From Pelosinus propionicus DSM 13327 (GTDB lineage Bacteria; Bacillota; Negativicutes; DSM-13327), in the NCBI RefSeq assembly GCF_900114615.1, contig NZ_FOTS01000038.1:1-51786 (forward strand): a DNA stretch of 51,786 bases, written 5' to 3'. Below, in pieces: positions 16,165 through 24,034 of this stretch. Every line of letters begins with the position of its first letter. Positions within the stretch are counted from its first letter, which is position 1. The notes beneath the pieces are model-generated. The model worked only from the letters and a program-made list of their open reading frames with translations. It made no database searches and was not told the DNA's origin. Both the position numbers and the translations under genes were made by a program.

Positions 16165-17096
16165 CTGCTGTTTGTATCAGCAAGGAAAAAGGCGTTCGCA
16201 AAGAAAATATAGGTGAGGCCTGTTTAATAGCAAATTGGGGAATGGAAGGCGATGCTCACGCAGGAAAATGGCATCGGCAGATCAGCTTGCTTAGTGTAGA
16301 TAGTATTGAAAAAATGAAAGACATCGGCAGAAAGAAAGGTTTGGAGCTCGTTCCGGGAGATTTCGCTGAAAATCTCACAACTGAAGGCTTGGAGCTTTTT
16401 AAACTTCCTGTTGGAACTTATTTGAAGACGGGAGAAAGCATACTGGAAGTAACTCAAATTGGCAAGAGCTGTCATCATCATTGCGAGATTTTTAAGCAGG
16501 TTGGTCAATGCGTTATGCCGAAAGAGGGCATTTTCACCCGCGTGTTAGTTGGTGGCAGGGTAAAAGCAGGGGATGGGATTGAGATCTGGCAGGGTATACC
16601 AGTAGGTATTATTACGGCTAGTGACAAAGGAGCAATTGGGGAAAGAGAAGATACCAGTGCCAAAGAAATTGAAAAACTTGTACCGCATATAAAAGGGCAG
16701 GTAATTGACTATCGCATACTTCCTGATGACCAGGATGTATTAGTGGAAGCAATGACAGAAATGGTAGATCAACTTGGTGTAGGACTTTTGCTTACTACAG
16801 GAGGGACTGGATTTTCACCAAGGGACGTAACCCCAGAAGCTACGTTACGTGTTATTGAAAAGGCTGTTCCTGGTTTGCCAGAAGCCATGAGGCGAGAGAG
16901 CGCTGCGATATCTCCAAGAGCAATGCTAAGCCGTGCAGTAGCAGGTATTCGCGGCAAATGTTTGATTGTAAATTTGCCAGGTAGTCCTAAAGCAGTTCGG
17001 GAATGTTTGGAAATTATTTTGCCTGTATTGCCTCATGCTCTTGAAATTCTTCGAGGTATAGGCAGTGAGTGTGGAGCAGAAACGGACTGTAAGTAA
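16149..17096 (+). CDS. MOSC domain - MogA/MoaB fusion protein
   Basis: The 315-residue protein joins two domains. Residues 1-147 are a MOSC domain (GDAHAGKWHRQISLLS; LVPGDFAENLTTEGLEL; Cys108 in IGKSCHHHC), a family that binds or transfers sulfur to Mo cofactor. Residues 152-315 are a MogA/MoaB molybdopterin adenylyltransferase (ITASDKGAIGEREDTS; TTGGTGFSPRDVTPEAT; NLPGSPKAV). The MogA part adenylylates molybdopterin before Mo insertion. The fusion suggests that adenylylation is coupled with a sulfur or Mo handling step. It overlaps moaC by 16 bases and is followed after 39 bases by a Mo enzyme. Confidence 0.92.
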   Translation: MSAKITAVCISKEKGVRKENIGEACLIANWGMEGDAHAGKWHRQISLLSVDSIEKMKDIGRKKGLELVPGDFAENLTTEGLELFKLPVGTYLKTGESILEVTQIGKSCHHHCEIFKQVGQCVMPKEGIFTRVLVGGRVKAGDGIEIWQGIPVGIITASDKGAIGEREDTSAKEIEKLVPHIKGQVIDYRILPDDQDVLVEAMTEMVDQLGVGLLLTTGGTGFSPRDVTPEATLRVIEKAVPGLPEAMRRESAAISPRAMLSRAVAGIRGKCLIVNLPGSPKAVRECLEIILPVLPHALEILRGIGSECGAETDCK

Positions 17097-17135
17097 GATA
17101 AATGGATAATTAAGTGTTCAATAGGAGGTTACGTA

Positions 17136-19148
17136 GTGAATCCTAAAATCGAAGTAAAGCGATCAGTTTGTCCCTATGACTGTCCTGATACCTGCGGGCT
17201 CATGGTGGAAACGTTGGAGGGGAAAGCTGTAAGAGTTACAGGAGATCCAGAACACCCTCATACGAGAGGAACTTTGTGTTCCAAAATGAATCATTATGAG
17301 AAAACGGTGCATTCTTCACAGCGGTTAACGAAACCATTATTGCGGACTGGTCCAAAAGGTGCAGGAGAATTTAAAGAAGTTTCCTGGGAAGAGGCAATTT
17401 TTCATATTAAAGAACGCTGGCAAGCGATTATTGCTGAGTATGGTGCACAGGCAATATTGCCTTACTCTTATGCAGGAACAATGGGCATAGTGCAGCGTAA
17501 TATTGGTGAGGCTTTTTTTCATCGTTTAGGAGCAGCTCGTTTAGAACGGACAATTTGTTCTTCTGCTAAGGGATATGGCTGGTCAGCGGTTATGGGATCG
17601 AGTCTAGCGCCTCATCCTAAAGAAGTGTCAGCAAGTGATTTAATTATTCTTTGGGGGACGAACATTCTGGCGACAAATATTCATTTGTTGCATCAAATAC
17701 GAGAGGCCAAGAAAGCAGGAGCAGTGGTTTGGTTGATTGAGACCTATCAATCATCAGCGGCTCAATTTGCTGATAAGGTAATCATAATGCGACCTGGCAG
17801 CGATGGTGCCTTGGCTTTAGGTATGATGCGTGTCTTAGTTGACAAGAAGTTAATAGATGAAGAGTTTGTTGCTCAATATGTACAAGGCTTTGAGGCCTTC
17901 GAGAAAGAATCTTTGCCAGAATATTCATTAGATGCAGTAAGTAAAATTACCGGAATTGATGCTGATAGTGTCGAGGAGATAGGGATTCTATATGGAAAGG
18001 CACGGGCTCCTTTTATTGTTATGGGCAGCGGTCTATCACGTTATGGTAATGGCGCGATGACAGTCCGTGCCATTACATGTCTTCCAGCTCTTGTGGGAGC
18101 TTGGGCAAAAGTGGGGGGAGGGCTATTAGCAAGTATTGGCACAGGAAGTGCTTTTGCAATGGATTCGATAATTCGGGAGGACTTTATGCAAGAACCCACC
18201 CGAATTATAAACATGAACCAACTAGGCCATGCTTTGCAGCAAATCGATAATCCTCCTATTATGAGTATGTATGTATATCACTCTAATCCAGCTATTGTTG
18301 CGCCGGATCAGAATGCTGTAGTGAAAGGACTTTTGCGGGAAGATTTGTTTACGATTGTTCATGAACGTTTCATGACTGATACAGCTCGCTTTGCAGATCT
18401 GGTACTGCCAGCTACCAGTTCTTTGGAACACTCTGATATCTATCGCTCTTATGGGCATTATTGTGTTCAACGGGCATATCCGGTGATTCCACCAGTAGGA
18501 GAGGCAAAATCCAATTGGGATGTTTTCAGGTTATTAGCAAGTGCTATGGGATTTGAGGAATCTTTCTTTGAGCAAACAACTGATGAAATCATTCAGCTGC
18601 TGCTAGAATTCCCTAAGCCATGGCTGGCACAAATTGATATGAATAAGGTGCAGGAAGGAAGGGCCGTAGAATTGCAGCTGCCGCCTGACTACAAAATGGT
18701 ATTTAAAACTCCATCAGGAAAAATTGAAATTTTTAACCCGCGTGAAACAGAGACTCTTCCTGTATATAAACCATCTCATGGGGATGATGCACCTTTTTGG
18801 CTCATGAATGCCCCAGGTTTATACTCGCTGAATTCCTCTTTTAATGAACGGTCTGATCTTTTGGAAAAAAGAAAAGCGATGTACTTGATGATGAATCCCG
18901 ATGATGCTAAGAAGAAAGGATTTAAAAATGGACAGGAAGTTATTGCTTTTAATGAGCGAGGCGAAGTTGTATTTATTCTTACAATAGCCTCTGAAGTTCC
19001 AAGTGGTGTTGTTGTAACTGAAGGGATCTTCTGGATCAAAAATACTCCGGGGCAAAGTTCAGTGAACGCATTAACATCTCAGCGGCTTACGGATCGTGGA
19101 GCAGCGAGTACGTTTTATGATACAAAGGTCGATGTTCGTTCAAAATAA
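17136..19148 (+). CDS. Molybdopterin-dependent oxidoreductase (bis-MGD, one 4Fe-4S cluster)
   Basis: The 670-residue cytoplasmic enzyme (no Tat or Sec signal) belongs to the DMSO reductase/formate dehydrogenase superfamily. An N-terminal 4Fe-4S motif CPYDCPDTC (Cys12, 16, 20) plus Cys48 (GTLCSK) is followed by the pterin domains. Cys141 in RLERTICSSAKG aligns with the Mo-ligand position. The C-terminal dinucleotide-binding domain contains MNPDDAKKKGFKNGQEV. The substrate is unknown; the sequence resembles the YoaE/YyaE-type group rather than formate or nitrate enzymes. Start is GTG 17136 with AGGAGG seven bases before. The clustered cofactor genes suggest dedicated maturation. Confidence 0.88.
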   Translation: MNPKIEVKRSVCPYDCPDTCGLMVETLEGKAVRVTGDPEHPHTRGTLCSKMNHYEKTVHSSQRLTKPLLRTGPKGAGEFKEVSWEEAIFHIKERWQAIIAEYGAQAILPYSYAGTMGIVQRNIGEAFFHRLGAARLERTICSSAKGYGWSAVMGSSLAPHPKEVSASDLIILWGTNILATNIHLLHQIREAKKAGAVVWLIETYQSSAAQFADKVIIMRPGSDGALALGMMRVLVDKKLIDEEFVAQYVQGFEAFEKESLPEYSLDAVSKITGIDADSVEEIGILYGKARAPFIVMGSGLSRYGNGAMTVRAITCLPALVGAWAKVGGGLLASIGTGSAFAMDSIIREDFMQEPTRIINMNQLGHALQQIDNPPIMSMYVYHSNPAIVAPDQNAVVKGLLREDLFTIVHERFMTDTARFADLVLPATSSLEHSDIYRSYGHYCVQRAYPVIPPVGEAKSNWDVFRLLASAMGFEESFFEQTTDEIIQLLLEFPKPWLAQIDMNKVQEGRAVELQLPPDYKMVFKTPSGKIEIFNPRETETLPVYKPSHGDDAPFWLMNAPGLYSLNSSFNERSDLLEKRKAMYLMMNPDDAKKKGFKNGQEVIAFNERGEVVFILTIASEVPSGVVVTEGIFWIKNTPGQSSVNALTSQRLTDRGAASTFYDTKVDVRSK

Positions 19149-19171
19149 TTGAAAAATCAACATACTATAAT

Positions 19172-19207
19172 TCAATCCTGCCACTAGCTGTATTATGGCA
19201 GGATTGA
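19172..19207 (+). terminator. Hairpin terminator of the Mo cluster
   Basis: Perfect 12-base arms TCAATCCTGCCA and TGGCAGGATTGA (19172-19183, 19196-19207) are followed by a T-rich but not T-only stretch. Confidence 0.7.
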
Positions 19208-19321
19208 TTCAATATTTGTACATAAAATCTAAGATTTTGGTAATAGTTAATGATAAGTTAGAATAAATTAAACTAGCACACTTATTTACAGGCAAATTGA
19301 ACTAAGTAAGGAGTGACTGTT

Positions 19322-19612
19322 ATGAGAACTTTGTTTAAAGAAAAGATTGGTAAATTTGGATCTTTAATAAGCATCTTAGCGTTAATGACAATGTTGACGC
19401 TATTTTCCCTCTTTATACCTGAACTGATAACATCAGCAGCGGGACGAGTCTTTGTCGGTTTGTGGGCAATGATAGCAATCGTAGCTTTTATTGCTCATGC
19501 AAGAACAATAAAAGCAGTGAAACGGCGCCCATCACAATTACAAGTTATGCTAAAAAAAGAAGAGCATACCCATAAACGGATACGCCCGGAACGCTTAATG
19601 CGTGGATTGTAA
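19322..19612 (+). CDS. Small two-helix membrane protein, unrecognised
   Basis: The 96-residue protein has two hydrophobic segments (about residues 15-32 and 40-58) and a strongly basic C-terminal tail containing RTIKAVKRRPSQLQ and HTHKRIRPERLMRG. This suggests an inner-membrane hairpin with a cytoplasmic basic tail. I do not recognise the family. ATG 19322 is preferred: TAAGGAG ends at 19313, eight bases upstream, whereas a GTG at 19313 overlaps it. It converges with the leftward aminotransferase gene with no gap. Confidence 0.6.
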   Translation: MRTLFKEKIGKFGSLISILALMTMLTLFSLFIPELITSAAGRVFVGLWAMIAIVAFIAHARTIKAVKRRPSQLQVMLKKEEHTHKRIRPERLMRGL

Positions 19613-20905
19613 TTATATCTTTATAGAGGAGAGAACATCATCTAAATTATTTAGCAGCCGATGAAGATCTTCAGTGGTAATCACCAGCGGTGGTTGAAAT
19701 GCCAAGACATTACGGTTAGGGCCATTCTTACCGACTAAAATACCGCGATTTTTCATTTCTTCCAAAATTAAATCAGTTTCTTTAATTGCGGGTGTTTTAT
19801 CGCTATATACTAATTCCACTCCAATCATAAGTCCTAAACCGCGTACATCTCCGATAATAGGATGTTTTTGCTGTAGGACAGTAAGTCCATCCTTTAAGAT
19901 CTTGCCGAGTACAGCGGCTTTGCCAGGGAGATCATGCTTGGTAAGATAATTCAGCGTTGCTAGGCTTGCAGCGGCTGTTACGGGATTTCCGCCTAAAGTA
20001 GATGCGCCAGGACGAGTATAGACATCTGCAATTTCGGCTCTGGCAGTGAAGGCTCCAACAGGTGTACCATTGGCAAGTGCTTTTGCCATTGTCATGATAT
20101 CCGCTTCTACATCGTATTGTTCCATGGCAAAGAATGTACCTGTACGACCAAAACCAGTCTGAACTTCATCAGCGATTAATAAAATACCATAGGCATCCAG
20201 AATTGATTTGACGCGTTTAAAATAATCCAATGGTGGAGTAATCATACCGCCGTTGCCTTGAATCGGTTCGACAAACATGGCAGCCACTTTTCCAGAAGTG
20301 GCTGTTTTTATTATTGTTTCAATCTCATTTGCACAGGCTAGATCGCATTCAGGATATTTTTTGTCGAAAGGACAGCGGTAACAATAAGCATTAGGGGCGA
20401 AGGTGATGCCGCCAACAGGAGTGTTGTCAGTGCGCCACATACTAAGACCAGTAAGGCTCATCCCTAATTTAGTGCGCCCATGCAGCCCTTGCCGTAAACT
20501 GATGAATTCAGAACTTCCTGTGTATAAAGAGGCTAACAAAGCAGCGCCTTCATTAGCTTCACTGCCGCTAGAACAAAAAAAAGTTTTCTGTAATCTTCCA
20601 GGGGTGAGCTGGGCTAATTGTTCCGCTAGATTTACAATGTTTTCTGTTAAATAAATCGTACAAGTATGCTGCAATGTGTTTACTTGGTCACAGATCGCTT
20701 TGGTAATTTCAGGATTGCAGTGACCGCAGTTAACAACGGATACACCAGCGAAACAATCTAGATATTCTTTGCCGGTGGAATCATATAAATATTGCATTTT
20801 ACCTCGGACTAATTGCATGGGTTGATTATAAAAGTGATATGCGCAGGGAATCAAATATTCCCGCTTTTTACGTAAAATTTCTTCAGGACCAATGTAGTGA
20901 TTCAA
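19613..20905 (-). CDS. Class III (PLP) aminotransferase, AGXT2/4-aminobutyrate type
   Basis: The 430-residue fold-type I enzyme shows CSSGSEANEGAALLA (PLP phosphate binding), LIADEVQTGFGRTG (Asp/Gln stacking on PLP), the Lys region MTMAKALANGTPVGAF and RGLGLMIGVEL near the end. Relatives move amino groups from alanine, beta-alanine, 4-aminobutyrate or ornithine to 2-oxo acids; the exact donor is uncertain. A Cys-rich insertion (CYRCPFDKKYPECDLAC) is unusual-looking. The start chosen is TTG 20905, because AGGTGAG lies six bases upstream; a TTG at 20938 has no ribosome site. It is the last gene of a leftward three-gene operon. Confidence 0.85.
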   Translation of the reverse strand: MNHYIGPEEILRKKREYLIPCAYHFYNQPMQLVRGKMQYLYDSTGKEYLDCFAGVSVVNCGHCNPEITKAICDQVNTLQHTCTIYLTENIVNLAEQLAQLTPGRLQKTFFCSSGSEANEGAALLASLYTGSSEFISLRQGLHGRTKLGMSLTGLSMWRTDNTPVGGITFAPNAYCYRCPFDKKYPECDLACANEIETIIKTATSGKVAAMFVEPIQGNGGMITPPLDYFKRVKSILDAYGILLIADEVQTGFGRTGTFFAMEQYDVEADIMTMAKALANGTPVGAFTARAEIADVYTRPGASTLGGNPVTAAASLATLNYLTKHDLPGKAAVLGKILKDGLTVLQQKHPIIGDVRGLGLMIGVELVYSDKTPAIKETDLILEEMKNRGILVGKNGPNRNVLAFQPPLVITTEDLHRLLNNLDDVLSSIKI

Positions 20906-20950
20906 AATAATCTCACCTTTCGGTTTTTTATAGAACAAGAAATATTAAAT

Positions 20951-22897
20951 TTACTTGGACAAGCGATAGCGGAAAGTGCCAATACCTAATTCTCTAGGAC
21001 TTGCTGCTGCAATTCTTTCTAGCTGGCCTGCATCGAAGTGATAGGCTGATTGCTCGGCGACGATTTTATCAAGTTCTTCACGATAAATTTTTGTAACCAG
21101 TCCAACAAGTTCCGGAGTATAATATTGACCTTCAATGCGATAATTCTGTACAGTCCTTAAGGAGTACAAATGGGGTAATAAACATAAGTCTTTAGCAAAG
21201 AGAAGGTTGCTGCGTCCATATTGATCTACCATAATAGGATGCTGCTGGCCTGCTGTATCCAGCAAAGCGTATCGAGTTGTATCCAGTGCCGGATCATAGT
21301 CGCTTTGATACTGGTTAGTAAGTACAGCTTCTGGTATGGAATGATCGGTAATCATTGCTGGCAATGAACCATGAACAATGAATTCTAAAGGAAGGGGACT
21401 ATTCTCAACCAATTGCATGATTTGTTCATAAGTGGCTTCGAGAGAAATCGTGGCTTTTTTCACATTGTTATTTTTTAACAACTGTGCTGTTACATGGTTG
21501 AAGACATTAAAAGAAAACTCAGCTTGTAGTGGAAGAGTAGAATGTTGCTGGGCCAAAGTCAAGGCACCTAAATTTCCGACCATTAAGCCATGGGGATTTA
21601 TTTTTGGAAGGGAACTGAAAAATTGTTCTAATTCACCACATTCTCGTTCCATCGTAATGCGAGGTGTCGTAATAATAACTTTTGCATCATATTTGCCAGC
21701 TTCTTCTACAGCTTGTACCATTGTCTGGAGCGTCCACGGAATACCAGGTTTTGCGACTTCGCCACCGATATAGATCGTATTAGCACCATTTTGGCAAGCG
21801 GCAATCAGGGAAGCTAGATCAGCAACGTGAACACTTAATGTAGGATCAAAGGGCTTGTTTGTTGGATTTGGATGTGATCGTTTGGCAAGGGTTGCCATAT
21901 CCGCTTCTCGTACTGCCTGACTGAAGAAACGTGGTTCACGTTTACCACTATAACCAATAGCTGTTGCTCCAGGATTGCCTAAGGCATAGCAAGTGGAAAA
22001 GTCTCGGGAGCGAGTGTTCTGTAAGTTTTCCCAGTCTTGTAAATCAGGTGTGTATCCCATTGGATCTGCAATATAACGATCAATGGCTTTACGGTATGTT
22101 TTAACAATGCCACTCACAAAATCCGCAGTACGCATGCGCCCTTCAATTTTGAAAGAGGTTACACCTGCTTGGATCAGTTCAGGCAGCTTCATATATAAGC
22201 ACATATCTTTCATGGCTAATTTGTAAGGGCCAGGGGCCTGATCGTCGATAGGAAGACCCGTTGCTGCATCTACTAATTGATACGGCCAACGGCACGGTTT
22301 TAGACAGCGGCCCCGATTGGAACTTTGTCCAAAAACAACTCCTGATTGTACACATTGACCACTATGGGAAATGCACATATCACCATGAATAAAATACTCT
22401 ACTTCAATACCAGTACGTTCTTTTAGTAGACTAAGCTGAGATAAGGACATTTCGCGGTTGACGACGACGCGGCTGATTCCATAGCCTTGTAATGCACGTA
22501 CGGCATGCTCGTTATGAGTATTCATCATAATGGAAGCATGCAAAGGAACGCTCAGATTAATTTCACGAGCCAATTGTAAAATAGACAAATCTTGTACAAT
22601 GAGTGCGTCTGGTTTTAATTCATCAAGAAGTTTGAGGTAGGAGCGCATATTATCAAGCTCACGATCACTGATTAGGTTGTTGACAGTGACATGTAAGGCG
22701 ACATTGTGACGGTGAGCGTATTCAATTGCTTTGCCAAGGGTAGCATCATCGAAATTGGCAGTTGTTTTAAACATACGCATATTAAAGCGCTTACCGCCTA
22801 AATATACAGCATTTGCTCCGGCTTCAATCGCGGCTTCTAATACATCCCATGTACCAACGGGAGCGAGTAATTCTACAGAATCTCGTGTTAATAACAT
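20951..22897 (-). CDS. U32 family peptidase-like Fe-S protein
   Basis: The 648-residue protein begins with the U32 TIM-barrel signature VELLAPVGTWDVLEAAIEAG and AVYLGGKRFNMR. It has the four-Cys cluster Cys175, Cys182, Cys198 and Cys202 (DMCISHSGQC; GRCLKPC), which in RlhA, TrhP and UbiU/UbiV ligates a 4Fe-4S cluster. Those relatives carry out prephenate-dependent RNA hydroxylation or quinone ring hydroxylation, so an RNA- or ring-modifying role is more likely than proteolysis. The C-terminal half repeats a barrel-like domain. GGAGATG precedes the ATG. It lies 36 bases after the gene upstream and 45 bases before the aminotransferase. Confidence 0.87.
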   Translation of the reverse strand: MLLTRDSVELLAPVGTWDVLEAAIEAGANAVYLGGKRFNMRMFKTTANFDDATLGKAIEYAHRHNVALHVTVNNLISDRELDNMRSYLKLLDELKPDALIVQDLSILQLAREINLSVPLHASIMMNTHNEHAVRALQGYGISRVVVNREMSLSQLSLLKERTGIEVEYFIHGDMCISHSGQCVQSGVVFGQSSNRGRCLKPCRWPYQLVDAATGLPIDDQAPGPYKLAMKDMCLYMKLPELIQAGVTSFKIEGRMRTADFVSGIVKTYRKAIDRYIADPMGYTPDLQDWENLQNTRSRDFSTCYALGNPGATAIGYSGKREPRFFSQAVREADMATLAKRSHPNPTNKPFDPTLSVHVADLASLIAACQNGANTIYIGGEVAKPGIPWTLQTMVQAVEEAGKYDAKVIITTPRITMERECGELEQFFSSLPKINPHGLMVGNLGALTLAQQHSTLPLQAEFSFNVFNHVTAQLLKNNNVKKATISLEATYEQIMQLVENSPLPLEFIVHGSLPAMITDHSIPEAVLTNQYQSDYDPALDTTRYALLDTAGQQHPIMVDQYGRSNLLFAKDLCLLPHLYSLRTVQNYRIEGQYYTPELVGLVTKIYREELDKIVAEQSAYHFDAGQLERIAAASPRELGIGTFRYRLSK

Positions 22898-22933
22898 TTT
22901 TTCATCTCCAGCAATTTAATTGTTAAGGGAATT

Positions 22934-23803
22934 TTATTCAAAGACTTCAGTGGCTTCTTCTTTCAAATCTTCAGAAAAAGATATCCCTAAATTTTCTGCA
23001 GTAAACTGATTCAGCCAAATTTCTGGTGCTTTTACAGTGTCGACAGGGATTTGGCTAGGACTAGCGCCCTTTAGAATTTGCATTGCTTTCACGGCACATT
23101 CTTTACCTAACTGATAGTGATTAGCTACTAAGCCAGCTAAGGCACCGTCAGGTACATTAGGGGCATGAGAAGCAATGATAGGAATTTCAAGGGTATCCGT
23201 ATAATAAACGATAGTGGCAAAATTATCTTCAATGACTTTGCCAATTGGCAGAAATAAAGCTTCTAAATCACTGGGTAATAGATCCAGTAAATTAGATAAA
23301 TCTTCTGCCTCTTTTATAGGAATTTCTATAAATTGTACTTTGGGATTATTTAATTTACGAAAGTTTGCTACTTCGACAATCGCATTAGAGTCCTCAGTAT
23401 GATAAAGCACACCGATTTTTTGAATGGTAGGTAAGATACGCTCCATGAAGTTTAATTTATCGTCTGCTTTGACCATGCCTGCAACTCCAGTTGCTTTACC
23501 GCCGGGCTCTGCCATGCTAAGCACTAAGTTAGCACCGATAGGATCAAATACAGGTGTAAATACTACTGGGATATCCTGTGTAAGTTTTACAGCAGCCGAA
23601 GCTGCTGGTGTCGAGCAAGCAAAGATGAGATCTACTTTTTTTTCGGCTAATTGATTTGCTAATTTAGCAAGCTGATCTATATTGCCATCGGCATTAAAAT
23701 AATGAAACTCGGCATGAATGCCGCGTTCTGTAAGTTCTGCTTTAAAGCCATGGACGGCATCATCTAAATTTTGCGTCAATTGCAGAATGCCTATAGTATA
23801 CAA
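22934..23803 (-). CDS. ABC_sub_bind-family protein without signal peptide
   Basis: The 289-residue protein has a periplasmic-binding-protein type I fold of the TrpX/ABC_sub_bind family: VDLIFACSTPAASAAVKL, PVVFTPVFDPIGANLV, TGVAGMVKADDKL and GALAGLVANHYQLG. Relatives are exported lipoproteins that bind aromatic amino acids. Here the first residues (MYTIGILQLTQNLDD) already belong to the first beta strand, so no signal or lipobox exists and the protein should be cytosolic. The start is TTG 23803 with GAGGTG upstream. No permease or ATPase is adjacent. It heads the operon with the U32 protein and the aminotransferase. Confidence 0.8.
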   Translation of the reverse strand: MYTIGILQLTQNLDDAVHGFKAELTERGIHAEFHYFNADGNIDQLAKLANQLAEKKVDLIFACSTPAASAAVKLTQDIPVVFTPVFDPIGANLVLSMAEPGGKATGVAGMVKADDKLNFMERILPTIQKIGVLYHTEDSNAIVEVANFRKLNNPKVQFIEIPIKEAEDLSNLLDLLPSDLEALFLPIGKVIEDNFATIVYYTDTLEIPIIASHAPNVPDGALAGLVANHYQLGKECAVKAMQILKGASPSQIPVDTVKAPEIWLNQFTAENLGISFSEDLKEEATEVFE

Positions 23804-23916
23804 TTCACAACACCTCTTTAAACATTTCTAACCTCTATATATTCAACTTATTTATAAAAATACCTGCGAAACATAACAAAAAAATATACTGGTCTTACAC
23901 ATAAAGACATCTGGCA

Positions 23917-23977
23917 TTGACATTCATAAAGAATGAATTACATAGTGGTTCCGTTATTTCTTACGATAAAGTATAAT
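23917..23977 (+). promoter_or_regulatory. Candidate promoter region of dnaE
   Basis: A TTGACA is at 23917-23922, but with only a poor -10 after it. A perfect TATAAT lies at 23972-23977, with a weak TTCCGT 17 bases upstream. Either could drive dnaE. The gap also serves the divergent leftward operon. Confidence 0.35.
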
Positions 23978-24034
23978 AAAAAAGAACTTTTCTAATAGGA
24001 AGAAGAATTGTGTCATCAAAAGGATGTGAAATAG

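Noticed and set aside
20951-22897. Collagenase/protease annotation for the U32 protein
   Set aside because: The Fe-S cysteines and studied relatives point to RNA or quinone hydroxylation rather than proteolysis.
22934-23803. Exported ABC solute-binding lipoprotein
   Set aside because: No signal peptide or lipobox is encoded; the fold begins at residue 2.
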